64,000 bases of DNA from Tetracladium setigerum. Lineage: Eukaryota; Ascomycota; Leotiomycetes; Helotiales. The stretch lies in NCBI GenBank assembly GCA_031472005.1, contig PZJY01000004.1, positions 2,888,556 through 2,952,555 of the forward strand. The letters run 5' to 3'. Made by a program: the position numbers and the translations under genes. Shown here one piece after another: positions 23,124-33,915 of the stretch. The notes under the pieces are model-generated. The model worked only from the letters and a program-made list of their open reading frames with translations. It was not told where the DNA came from and made no database searches. How positions within the stretch are numbered: position 1 is the first letter of the stretch; the number at the start of each line of letters is the position of its first letter.

Positions 23124-24578
23124 TGGAGTCATTTCTTTCTACAGGTCTGCTACCCGCAAGAGAAAAACAGCAACAAGGGAGGCAAAATTGGCCTCGGCGG
23201 CTTCTTTGTGTATGCGATTTCACAGAGACAGGCAGACTAGTAATCAAGTTGATCAGAATTCTCTATCACATTCCCGATCGAACTTAAACCCAACAATACA
23301 TTGAAAATTGAATCCAATAATCTCATCAACTACCAATGATCGAATAATCAAAGGTGCAGTTTGTATAATCCCCAGGTCTCAACTAGAACCCTTTTTGTCG
23401 TAAACTCGGATCACACTTCCCCTTCCCCCCTATTCACATTACTTTTGTCTTGCCACATGTTACTCCCCTCGTGCCAAACTCAACCATCCTATATCATCTT
23501 CAATTTCCATTTTATTTCTCCATAATTCTCCACTTCGTGTCTGATTCATTCATCAAAGACTCAGCATTTTTGATGCAGAGCTGCTTCAGAAGACTCATAT
23601 ATGTCAATCACATCTTAATGCTCCTTGGTAACTTGGTTTAAGCTGCTATAATTTTCGCTTTCTGCAAGTAGGTCTTTGTGGTGGCTGTCTCTGGTCCAAG
23701 ATTCTGCACTTGATACTGCGATTGTTTTGTCGTAATCGATGGTTGTGAATGTTTTGAGTGATGTTGTGCCATCGGCTGCATAAAGGTGTACAACCTTGTT
23801 TACCCACTTGAATTTGAACCAAGATCCTGCCTTGCTGTCTCTTATATGCTGATCTTTGAATTATCATTACCTTTCCCTTGTTTAAAGCCGCGAGAATTAA
23901 GTACGTTATTATCTTTTTAACGCTCGTAAGACTTAAGAATAACTAATCCTTAAGTAAAGTTAATATATATATAATAGATTCCTTTTATTTATATAATTTA
24001 AATTCCCGTGTATGAATTAGTCCTTTTATATAAGCTATTATATTTAATTCCGAATATATAATAAAGACTTTCTTACTTATAAATAGCTTTAATTTAACTT
24101 AAGAGCTAACTATTATTAATAAATCTGAAATCGCCACCTTTAGCCCACTTATCCTTTAACTTCATCCCTCAAAATCATTCCTTCGATATACCGATGCCAT
24201 TGTTAAAACTTAGAGCGGGTTTCCTAAACGTTTAAGCGTGACCGAATATTGCAATTCCCTTGGTTGGCAGTATGCTGGCAAGTTGTCTTGCACAAGCAAA
24301 TCTATTAAGAGACCTTTTCAGACTGAAAATATATGGTTTACCACGCAAAAATAAATCACAAGGTATGAAATCTTGTCCATTGAAATGATTTGATTTGTTA
24401 GTTTTGAACGCCTAGGTATCTAGGCTAATAGTACGCCGCCTCTGTAAGGGTAGAAAAGACGTGCCGAGCAAGGGATTTTCGCATGTCCAGTTCTGCTTAT
24501 TGCCAGGTGGCCTATGAAGGGAGAAAAAGTTGAAGAAAGTTATATCATAATAACAACGTTATAGAATTGCAACATCAA
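23124..24578. other. intergenic with AT-rich relic
   Basis: About 1.45 kb without a supported gene. The central part (23880-24130) is the AT-rich relic listed separately. The flanks are pyrimidine-rich and contain only short open frames. Confidence 0.55.
23880..24130. repeat. AT-rich, TpA-rich relic (RIP-like)
   Basis: A dense series of ttaa, tata and taag words (for example ttaatatatatataatagatt) with almost no GC dinucleotides. The edges against normal-composition DNA are sharp. Most likely a RIP-degraded transposon fragment; the source family cannot be told. Confidence 0.6.
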
Positions 24579-25543
24579 TCAAGTAACATCGTCAATAGCC
24601 TTCCAGAGAGCCTCATTTCGCACTTTACAGCCACCAGTAGCTTTCTGCACACACCCTTGTTCAAGTGCTTGGGAGATGACATCTAGTTTCTCTTCAGTAG
24701 TAGCAAACTGCATCAACATAGCATGGGCTCTAGAGCACTCCACTCCCCAAGTTCCTCGTCGCCTGCATCCCCACGCTCGTTGTTGGGCGGCTGCGTCACA
24801 TCCGCACAAGGGTCTATGGCGAGACGCGTGAGGATTTTGCAGGGTGGTGCCAGTTGGACAGGTAAGGATGGGCTCTCGGTGGAGGTCCTATCCAAGCTTT
24901 GGATGTTTTCCTGTCCATGACACCTACTTTGGTGTGAATTTCGGACTGGAAGAGTTGACCCGGACTGCAAAATGGCTGGCGTCACCATGTGATTCGGGGC
25001 GAGAAGAGGAGCAGGAACTATCTTGATCAATGGGTCCTGTGAGTGTCAGTCACAGTCACAGCAAATATCCATCTTCAGCAGGTACCTAACTTACATTTGT
25101 ATCGCATGCTCCCGTTCCCGTCCAATTCCTGTCACAGCCCGAACCTTTCTTCTCTGCACATTGGTTTTCAGCGTTTGGCTGCCAAGTGTCGATCACGTGA
25201 TCGGCAACCCCCACGTGACGTAGCAAAGCCCTCAGCCGGCTGTTCTCGTCGACAACCTTCCGTGCACTCAGTTGCACCTCTTGGGTAGCCTGCACACCTT
25301 GGCGTTGGAGCTCTCTCAGCTTCGTCTCAAGGCTCGACGTGTAGTCCTTTTGTCTTTGTCTGTTTCGTCGCTTGTTATCACGAAGTCGACCAGCACGTTG
25401 TAATTCCTGCTCCTTTTGGTGTAACTGAAGGTAAAGGAAGGTAGGTACCTATGTTAGTGATGCTGTTCAGGGCAGGCAGGTGTGGAGCCGAGGGCACTTA
25501 CATCTATGCTGCTGCGTTTCACCCGCCGCGGAGATGGCTCCAT
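24579..25543 (-). CDS. bZIP transcription factor, frame broken near C-terminus
   Basis: Exons 25502-25543, 25095-25424 and 24579-25036. It starts MEPSPRRVKRSSID. The basic region RDNKRRNRQRQKDYTSSLE runs into a leucine-zipper-like helix ending ENSRLRALLRHVGV. The usual invariant Arg of the N-x7-R pattern is Gln here. The C-terminus, with CSRAHAMLMQFATTEEKLD and a Cys-spaced end (CVQKATGGCKVRNEALWKAI), matches the Cys-containing tail of a fungal bZIP family. That tail lies one frame off: exon 3 is 458 bases, one short of in-phase. Adding one G to the G run at 24745-24748 gives LGGVECSRAHAM. It would be a nuclear DNA-binding regulator; targets unknown. Confidence 0.75.
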
Positions 25544-25958
25544 TATTATTGCGCTTTCTTTTTTATGATGGCCGCAAATTGCGCAGTGGTAAGAGATGGT
25601 AATACAGTACAGTGTAGTGTATATGAACGACCGAACAAATGGCGTGCTCTCAACTTAACTTTATATCAAAGGTCGCATAACATAAGGTTAATGGTCCTGG
25701 GCCTCTCGGCGTCCGCCACTTTGCAGAACAAGCGACGATGCATACGCCACATTCTCACCAGCCAATCAAAGGCTGCCTGTCCGTCTCTCCTGGCAGTTCA
25801 ATGTTTTGTTAACTACTATAGGTAGCTTGGTGTAGTCATGTATTTTAATTATCGATCTATATAACCACTGCTGTAACCTGGTTTAGGTCTGTTTCTGTTC
25901 TGTCCAAACAGTCCCTGGCTTTCCCTTCTTGCTAGATATTCCTGCTCCGGCACTCAAG
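25544..25958. promoter_or_regulatory. divergent promoter, bZIP / chromate transporter
   Basis: A 415-base interval between opposed start codons. Control of the transporter by the neighbouring bZIP factor is possible but not shown by any site I can identify. Confidence 0.4.
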
Positions 25959-27555
25959 ATGGCTTCTTCAACAACGACTACTGCCGATGCAATCGCTACA
26001 ACCCCGACGCCGCCGAACTCAGACTTGAATTCTACTACCAAAAGTGAGCAGCCAGATGTTGAGAAGCAAGACGCATTCGAAAAGAGCGGGCCGAACAACT
26101 TGTCAACAGAAGTTTTGGAAGATGCAGAATCAGGGTTAGAAGATAATTCTATAGTTCCTCGCATGTCCCTGTGGGCTCTCTTCTGGTTCTTCTTCTACAA
26201 CTTTGGACTCTTTGCCTGGGGCGGCCCAGTCGCGCAAATCGCACTGATCAAAGAACGCCTCGTTATTCAAGATCGATGGATTACCATCGCACGCTTTCAG
26301 CGAGTCTTCTCCGTCTACCAAATTCTTCCTGGCCCAGAGGCTGCTGAGTTGTGCATGTTCTTTGGGTGTTTGTCTGCAGGCAGAATCGGGGGTATTGTTG
26401 CTGGTATTGCATTTATCCTCCCTGGATTCATCTTGATGTTGCTGGCGAGTTATTTGTATTCGTTGGCTGGGTTTGAAAATATCTACTTCAACGCGTCGTT
26501 TAAGGCACTCCAGCCTATTGTCGCGGCAATGGTATGGCTTCTCACTGACAACCTGACTTCAGCTAATCAAATTTGCAGATTCTTAAAGCTGTCCACAAGA
26601 TAGCAGATCACTCCGTAATCAACACAAACACGAAGAAGATTGATGTCTTCCTAGTTATTGCAGCAATCTGCACAGCAATCAATGGGGCCCTGCGAATCAA
26701 CATGTAAGTCCCAGCACGAGACGACAATCAATCTCAACTTGCTTACGAACTTGCAGCTTTATCTCTCTCGGATTCTACGGTATCTGGTACTCCCTTACCG
26801 CCCGTCGCCTCTGGATCCCGGCAGCAATCCTCTGGGTATTGCAGTACGTCGGATTTGCACTTTTTGTTGTGTTTCGCGGATTTCCGTCACCTGTCGCCCT
26901 CGCTTTGGGAATCGCACAAACTCCTTCCCTCATTAACCTCTTTGTTCTTGGCCTTGTTGCGGGGAGCCTCTCATTTGGAGGTGCTTATACTGCTATCCCA
27001 TTTATCCAAGTTGAGGCCGTACTCAAAGGTGGCTGGCTTCCGCAGAGTGTCTTCATCGACTGCATTGCGATCGGTAACATCCTCCCGGCGCCTTTAGTCA
27101 TATTCGCGACCTTTGTTGGATTTCAAGGTGGTTTACGGGATGGGGGGCTAGGAGCTGCTTTTGCCGGCGCTGTGATAATCACATTGGGAATGTTCTTTCC
27201 TTGTTTTTTGTTTACGATCGCGGGGCATAGTTTGTTAGAAAAATTGGTTCGGAATAAGGTATGACCAACTCCCACACTATCAATACAATGATTCTAACAC
27301 TCCTTTTAGCTTCTGTCTACTTTCTTCGATGGTCTCTGCGGAGCAGTGATTGGCGTTATTGCCATTATCGCGGTACAGATTCTTGACGCGAGTGTTCACG
27401 GGGAACCTAAAACGCTTCCTGAGGCTGCAAATTCTGGGCTTGCTGCTGTTCTTTATGTGCTTGCGCTAGCAATCTTGTATAAGTTCACGAACAAATGGAC
27501 ACCTTTGGTGTTGTTGGCTTGCGGGGCAATAGCGGGGCAATTCCTCTTTGTGTAG
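25959..27555 (+). CDS. CHR-family chromate ion transporter
   Basis: Exons 25959-26531, 26579-26703, 26757-27258 and 27310-27555 (1446 bases, 481 residues). Two homologous halves are visible: LFWFFFYNFGLFAWGGPVAQ with YQILPGPEAAELCMFFG in the first, and LVAGSLSFGGAYTAIPFIQ with CIAIGNILPAPLVIFATFVG in the second. This two-domain, roughly ten-helix plan with paired FGGP/FGGA and LPGP/LPAP motifs is the CHR superfamily. Members export chromate in bacteria; in fungi the role is less clear and some increase chromate sensitivity. The first 75 residues are a Thr/Ser/Glu-rich cytosolic leader. It acts in a membrane, probably the plasma membrane. Confidence 0.92.
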
Positions 27556-28031
27556 ATGGATATGAGAGAACTCAGCTGGCAGGGGAATTTCGGCAACAAT
27601 GCAGTCTAAGATCTGGGATTGTACGCGTCCTGTAGAAATTACCTGTCAATATTTTGCTTTCATTCAGTTTTGGCCATCTCCTGTCTTCTCCCGGCTTGAG
27701 CTATTTCTTCAGCGAGGTACTTTATATAAAAAAAAGCTAGGAAATCTAGGAAAATTTTATCCAGAAGAAATTTCAAAATAGAGGAAAATATTATTTCGCT
27801 AAAATATTCAAAATATGAAAAGGACAACGATGCGGGTAATAGGGAAATAATGGTGCATAGAAATATATATAAAAGATTTAATATAATCGCTGCTTTGTGA
27901 AAGTATAAGTACCCAAGTATGGAATCACCTCGGACAAAATCGGCATAACCAGATTGTCCATGTGTCTTTAAAAACATATGGTAAACATCTGCATTCCAAA
28001 TATGTATTTCTGGAAAATTCTCTTTCTCCAT
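27556..28031. other. intergenic, convergent gene ends
   Basis: AT-rich spacer between the transporter and HET-domain gene 3' ends. No supported gene. Confidence 0.6.
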
Positions 28032-31000
28032 TTATACAAGTGTGAGATCCTGCATTTTGAGATGAGTAGGGATAGGGTTTTCCATTGGAAGCCACCAATA
28101 CGCCAGGCCGACTCGTTCGTACTCGCCCTCTGTTCTTCCCGTTGCTGTAACTCCAAGGCAAATGGCCCACTCTGGAGACGCCGCTACCAGCAAATAAAGC
28201 GCATCTTGATGAGAAGTTCCTTGGACATCTGGTTTCCAGTACCGAGCATGCATTGACTCTTCAGACGTTTCTCTGTAGATGGGGTTTCGGTGAGCCGTCT
28301 TGGTTCGACCACCATCCATAGGTGGAAATGCCAATTTCGGTATTAAGAATCCTCGAGCGAGTATTGATGCTGATACGGAGTTCGGTTTGATATTAACCTT
28401 CTCTGTGAGTCCAAGGATGCGAATACAAGGGTGGAATCTTGAATAAGCTGTTCCCCAAGGGTGTTTGAACGATACAGGACCTGTAACAGAAGCCCATGAC
28501 CAAGTTGGTGCTTTGAATTCAGCTGAGCGGACAGAATCTCTAGAGACAAAACTGCCATCCCGATCAATCATCCAAAGCAAATCGCACCATAACCACTTCA
28601 CCCACAACCCAGCAATCAATTTATCCTGAAGGAGTTTGGCAACTTGGCTGGCGCCTCCAGCAAGTGCAACAAGCTTGTCAGTCTTCTGAGTCAGCTCGCG
28701 CCTGGAATAGATGGAGACTATGTTCTGCCAAAGTATATGCACTCGTTCTTGATTTGACGCTATGCTGCTCACGGCAAGTTCCCGCTTGAGCTCTGCAAAA
28801 CGTTGGCGCTCAATATTATCGTAATCTACCGGGATACCAGCTGGGTACGACTCTGATGCGTTGAGCGTTGGGCACTCCCAATACAGTTCCTGTGACGAAA
28901 AGTTGAGGGTTCGAGGGGATAATAATTGCTCTTGCAGGACCCAGCCACGACGATCAAGTCTACTCTCACATCTTAAAGCATCCTTACTTATTTGGCGATC
29001 ACCAAATATAAACACTTGATTGGTTTCCGCAAAAGGGGCGATTAGTGGAGAAAAATGAACAGGCCGTGTCTTTAGACGCTTCCTTTGACGAAATAGCCCC
29101 CCTTCGGAATCCTCCGCATCCGCTGCAGCGATTGTGAAAACACATTGTTGATAGATAGTTGCCATGTTCTTTGACTCTTGAAGCCAATCGTCTGTCGAGT
29201 CTTGTATTATACACAGGGTGTCAACCCACAAGTAGCGTAACCCAAGCCTGCGAGTAACACTGATGGCATCTCGAAGAGTCTTCGGGATGATACTGAATGG
29301 AATGGCTTTTTGATAAGCTTTCAAGTTTTTGGCCTTGGTAGTCAAGCTGGCTCTGTCTCCCCAGCAATAACTCAATGCGACGTAGAGCCCTTGGCGGCCT
29401 TCGGTGATGAGTAGGCGGGGTTTTTGAGATCCATCTGCAGGACCAACGTCTACAACCCGTGTAGGTAGTGCCGGAAGCATGTTGCGGGAATGTGGATGAT
29501 AGCAAGTGCTGTGCTGAGTTAAGCAGATATGCAACCAATGTGCAACCATTTGAAATGAACAATCAGAATTGTTGGTTGCGTCTTTGAGGTGATTTCCTTG
29601 GTGGAGTATACTTAAAACCCTTTCTGAGTCTTTGGTTAGCACCAGGTTCCGTGTGAGACTAATATGAGAGCAGCAATGATCAAAATATTTACCATTCATG
29701 ACAGCAAGACTTAATTCTCCATAGAGATAATCTTCTAGCTCTGACAAGCTATTTTTGAGACCACGTACCAGGACCCTTTCGTAGTAATCTATGGGTTGAC
29801 TTGACAACTCGGGGAGGACTGAAAAGTAGTACAGCTCTACCCGCTCAAATCCTCCTTCGGGAAGGCAATCCTTGATCAACTGGCATATACCGCAACCAGC
29901 TAGAACGGAAAGTCCTAAGTCCACAGTGTTTGCGCTATGAAGGAACCACTGGCGATAGATTGCTCGACGCTGGAAATCCTGGCATGAGAGGCAGAGGTTC
30001 GTGTCCAAGTTTTCATCAATGTAAGACGGAGATTGCGTAACGATTATCTGGTCTAGCTCTTCCAAGAATGCATTGTAGCTCTCTATCGACAGCGAATCAG
30101 CATGATTCACCTGATTCAAGCGTTGATCATGATGGGAAAGCTGCCCCGATTGAAATTTTTCAGAGGCCTGTATCAACAAGAGTTCGATGTTATGTCGAGA
30201 TTTGGAGAGTAATTCTCTCGATATTCTTCCGTCCTTAATATGAAGTTCCTCTCCGTGCATTATATTGAAAGTTATGTCGGATGGTTTGCCAAAGTAAGTT
30301 TTATTTAGGCAACAGAATGCAGATACATATAACACCGTTTTGCAATCTGCCTTCGAGTTGTCATTCACATCCTGTGAAAGTAACAGATGGAACGAATACC
30401 CGTCTGTCGTTTGTACAGCTGCAATGAGCGGTGTTGCGGACCGCACACGACATCTAGTCCGTCGATCGATCTGGTCCCATACCCCCACAAGCAGCTCCAA
30501 AAACTCGTTCTTCACAACTTCGCGTGTGCATAGATCCTTGATTCTCTCGTTGGATTCGATGATGAGAAGGACTGAAGGGGTTCGGCTACGTGAATTTTTC
30601 ATGTTCAGATTAAGCCTATCAGTATAAGGCTTCCGCTCTGATGTTTGCAGCCAGTACTGGACAGCGACGAGTAAAGGTGCCGGACCATCTGAAGTGTGAC
30701 TGTTCAAATCGGCACCGGTATTGGTCACTTCAATCATTTCTTCGTCAGAAATCTTGTGAAAGACTTCCTGGCGTACCAATGGGTGCACACCATCTGCAGA
30801 GAAACCATGCCATATGTTGATGGTGTTGATGGCACCTGAACCGAAGAATGTCACCTGAGAATCAATTTGCCAATTATCGCTGCTTCTTGTTTCCGGAACT
30901 GCTAAGCTCGCCTGCGAATCCACTTGGCAATTATCGCTGATTCCTGTTTCCGCGATTTCATTGCTCGCTTTCGGTGTTGTCGTCAATCGGTGTTGAAGGC

Positions 31001-31043
31001 GTTTTGCTTTTGCCTTGAATCGCTGTAACGGATTGGCCGACAT
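28032..31043 (-). CDS. HET-domain protein (heterokaryon incompatibility type)
   Basis: Uninterrupted frame of 1003 residues starting MSANPLQRFKAKAKRLQHRL. The HET domain lies at about residues 550-690: GLYVALSYCWG, IPKTLRDAISVTRRLGLRYL, WVDTLCIIQDS and MATIYQQCVFTIAAADAEDS are the canonical blocks. Before it is a CxxC-type region (CLSCQDFQRR, AGCGICQLI) common in this class. Residues 100-300 have no domain I recognise, though a stretch near residue 105 looks vaguely ankyrin-like. HET proteins trigger cell death after non-self contact; partner and trigger here are unknown. The N-terminus holds a 57-base duplication, listed separately. No introns are needed. Confidence 0.93.
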   Translation of the reverse strand: MSANPLQRFKAKAKRLQHRLTTTPKASNEIAETGISDNCQVDSQASLAVPETRSSDNWQIDSQVTFFGSGAINTINIWHGFSADGVHPLVRQEVFHKISDEEMIEVTNTGADLNSHTSDGPAPLLVAVQYWLQTSERKPYTDRLNLNMKNSRSRTPSVLLIIESNERIKDLCTREVVKNEFLELLVGVWDQIDRRTRCRVRSATPLIAAVQTTDGYSFHLLLSQDVNDNSKADCKTVLYVSAFCCLNKTYFGKPSDITFNIMHGEELHIKDGRISRELLSKSRHNIELLLIQASEKFQSGQLSHHDQRLNQVNHADSLSIESYNAFLEELDQIIVTQSPSYIDENLDTNLCLSCQDFQRRAIYRQWFLHSANTVDLGLSVLAGCGICQLIKDCLPEGGFERVELYYFSVLPELSSQPIDYYERVLVRGLKNSLSELEDYLYGELSLAVMNGKYFDHCCSHISLTRNLVLTKDSERVLSILHQGNHLKDATNNSDCSFQMVAHWLHICLTQHSTCYHPHSRNMLPALPTRVVDVGPADGSQKPRLLITEGRQGLYVALSYCWGDRASLTTKAKNLKAYQKAIPFSIIPKTLRDAISVTRRLGLRYLWVDTLCIIQDSTDDWLQESKNMATIYQQCVFTIAAADAEDSEGGLFRQRKRLKTRPVHFSPLIAPFAETNQVFIFGDRQISKDALRCESRLDRRGWVLQEQLLSPRTLNFSSQELYWECPTLNASESYPAGIPVDYDNIERQRFAELKRELAVSSIASNQERVHILWQNIVSIYSRRELTQKTDKLVALAGGASQVAKLLQDKLIAGLWVKWLWCDLLWMIDRDGSFVSRDSVRSAEFKAPTWSWASVTGPVSFKHPWGTAYSRFHPCIRILGLTEKVNIKPNSVSASILARGFLIPKLAFPPMDGGRTKTAHRNPIYRETSEESMHARYWKPDVQGTSHQDALYLLVAASPEWAICLGVTATGRTEGEYERVGLAYWWLPMENPIPTHLKMQDLTLV
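30840..30953 (-). repeat. 57-base tandem duplication inside HET-gene N-terminus
   Basis: Two in-frame units (30897-30953 and 30840-30896) encode AETGISDNCQVDSQASLAV and PETRSSDNWQIDSQVTFFG. The shared pattern is ET..SDN.Q.DSQ. They lie just before GSGAINTINIWHG, ahead of the HET domain. Confidence 0.75.
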
Positions 31044-31538
31044 CTTTGTACTCTAGAAAGAAAGCAATTTAACACCACCAAATGCAAAGAAAAATCTCAA
31101 TTTGAGACTTGAATATACAGGATGGAAGTAAAATATTCAGCTCAATATTCAGCCTCCTCGGCTGAGAGGTTGCCTGAACAGGACTAGACCGCTCATGTCT
31201 CCCACGGCTGAGGAAAAAAAAGCGGCACCCAATATCTTGAACTTTATTCGCAAAACAAACTCGCCAAATGAATTAGACTAAAAATAAGCGACAAGCAGTT
31301 TCCTTGAATGAAATCGATGGATAGATACCGAGGAAAGTTCTTTCAGGCAGTAGAGTAGTTGCCTGAACGCCTTTTAGGCAGGTGTGTTGTTCAATTTAGC
31401 CTGAAAGCCCAAATCACGCTTTGTCGCCAAGTCAGCTGATGTTGTTTGTACCTTAAAACCACATCCTCCTGTCGAAGGAATCTCCCTTTATTCTCAAGCT
31501 TAACACTGATTCAATTAATCCTCAAAGCTTTTGAAAGC
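31044..31538. promoter_or_regulatory. divergent promoter, HET gene / F-box gene
   Basis: A 495-base interval between two start codons. Contains repeated words ttgcctgaac (about 31173 and 31359) and inverted relatives (ttcaggcag, agcctgaaa), possibly binding sites or a small degraded repeat. Confidence 0.4.
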
Positions 31539-33598
31539 ATGAAGACCGCTCAATTCCGTCCCGGGCAAAGGATTAGCCTCATCGACTTTTCCAATGAGAT
31601 TCGTACGTCGGTAAAGCTTGATTCCTTTGTCAATATGCATTTACTGTACAGTACTCTCGATACTTTGTCAATGAGCCATCCAGACGTGGCATCAAACTGG
31701 TATCTTTCTCATCTATGGAACAACAGTTGGGAAGAAAAAATGTTGACTTGCCATCCAAATAGTATCTATGATCGCAGAATACGTCAGCACAAAGAATGAC
31801 GGCAAATCAACCTTCGCGCTCGCCCAATGTTCGCGCCGCCTTCACCACATCGCCAAACCCTTTTTATCTTACACCTTTTCGGAGGAAGACTACATGTATC
31901 CTGGGGGCCCCTTAAGAATTCAAAAGTTCCTGTGCCGTATCCTTACTCGACCGGATCTCGCCAAACGCGTCAAGAAATACAAGGGAAATGCCGTGGCATT
32001 TCACGACACCATGGATCTAGAAAATCACGACGCCGAATCCGGCATTGATCTATCTGCCATCACCGAGGAAGATTGGGTGCGAATTAGAGCTGCTATCAAT
32101 TTACTGGAGCCTGATGGTGTGAAAACCACCCTGTGGGATGTCGAGAGAGGCAGCTGGGAAGCTATGACGACTTTGGTGCTATCATTACTTCCGAATCTTG
32201 AGGAGTTAGATTTCCATTATTGGCCGGCTTATAACGAGACTTCTCCTTCCCTGACCGCTTATCTCTCTCGATCGGCAGCTTGTCAAAGGGCATTGTGGGA
32301 TCGCTACCCCCGCCACCATCACCACTTGCTCATCTTTCTCGCGTCCTCCTTCGGTACCGGGACACGGAATCGGGCATGGGTCTTGACGAATTAGGACCAT
32401 TCATGGAGCTGAATTCCGTTCAATACATTTATGCTCACATGGTTAGCAATAGTGATGGGTGGATTGACCATAACGACGGCTGGGAAATAGACACTCCCGC
32501 ACCCGAGTCCGAGTCACCCTCGTCGTATAATATCAGGGAGATTGATCTGAGCTTCAGTTCAATAGGTCACCGTGCCCTCGCTGAGTTTTTGAGCAATTGC
32601 CCAAAGTTGGAGCGGTTCCAGTATGAAGGCGGTGGGGCAATTGTGGGCGACGCAGATTTCCTGCCTCCTCGAATAATGCGTGCTCTTGAAATGGTAAGGT
32701 CTTCTTTGGAATACTTGACTATCGATGACATCGGCGACTACTCAGGGGAAAATGTGTAAGCTATGTCCCTTCTTTTGACAACAACCTGCATTTGCCTCCA
32801 TTCACCGCACTCTTGCTAAATCCCAACAATTAGTCTTGAAAGTTACCCAATTGGTTCCTTTGCGGACTTTCCCAAGCTCAAATCCATCGAAATTCCACTC
32901 AACATTCTTCTAGGTTGTGTGGGGTCCGACGATACATCCAGCGACCCAGATGACGACGACAACAGCGACACATCAGGCGCTCTCTTTCCGAGTACAATCA
33001 CACTCCTTTCGGCCCTCCCTCCAAATATCGAAACCCTCATTCTAGGCCCTTGCACTGGAGATCAAGCGGCTCAAGTTCTCGAGCTTCTCGCTCATCACGA
33101 CCAATTTCCCCGTCTCAAAAAGCTCGATATCAAATGGAGGAAAATCGTCTATCCGGCAAAGCTTCCAGCAATCAACTGGGCAGACATCCGGGTTTCACAG
33201 AAGCCGAAGCGCAACAACTCCTGAGTCTGTGCGAGTCTGCCGGAGTCGAGATGGTGTTGTCGAAAATGCAGCCTCCGCCCAAGGTACTTCACGGTTGGGA
33301 CAACACGGAGGAAAACATAAAACTTCTGAAGTCGGTGACGTACAGCATCCAGACTTTTGGCTTAACCATAAGGAATGCTGAAGATCAGTCGTATAAGATT
33401 GAAACGTTTGACTATTTTAAGTTATATTATCCATACAATGGGTGGGATGAGCTGTGTAAGCAGATGAAGTGCGATCCTGCGACGGGTAAAAAACTGGTAG
33501 ATTGTTGCATGGGAGGTTGTGTGGATTTACGATTTGACAGTATGCATGATGATGATGATGACGATGGGGAGGAAGTGGATGAGGAAGTGGATGAGTAG
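31539..33598 (+). CDS. F-box protein with LRR-like region, two frame breaks
   Basis: Exon 1 is 31539-31602; exon 2 starts at 31763 and runs to about 32757; exon 3 starts near 32834 after a GTAAGC..TAG intron. The splice at exon 1/2 makes DFSNEILSMIAEYVSTKN, an F-box, followed by ALAQCSRRLHHIAKPFL. The rest has repeated leucine-rich elements (LLPNLEELDF, NIREIDLSFSSIGHRALAEF, ALPPNIETLIL, FPRLKKLDIKW) and a very acidic tail. The frame breaks at the C run 32307-32311 and near 33190-33195. One added base at each gives YPPPPSPLAHLSRVLLRYRD and INWADIRGFTEAEAQQLLSL. Likely an SCF substrate adaptor if functional. A sequence error at both sites is as likely as a pseudogene. Confidence 0.65.
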
Positions 33599-33915
33599 TC
33601 TTCCTTGATCTCTTTGATCATTCTCGCAGTTAAATATGGGTTTCAAGCGCTTTGTAGTTGGTCATTACCGCTGGTTTATCCAATAACCACAAGAAAAGAG
33701 TCTAAAAGAATCCTTGACGGCCCTTTGACATCAATCGACATAAAGACTACAGCACACCAGAGCAGTGGCACAGGCCTAATATATAGAACAACAGAGGATG
33801 TGGCAGTGAGATATAGGTTCAAATCATAACATTCATTCATAATCATATCAAATCAACGATCATATACCCCCAACTCCATCGCCAGTCCTTATGAACGCCA
33901 ACCAAGGTAATCCAA

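Noticed and set aside
33185..33200. GGGTTTC at the F-box break could be a programmed -1 slippery heptamer
   Set aside because: The zero-frame codon borders (CGG GTT TCA) do not match the X XXY YYZ register, and several other genes show the same direction of break without any slippery site.
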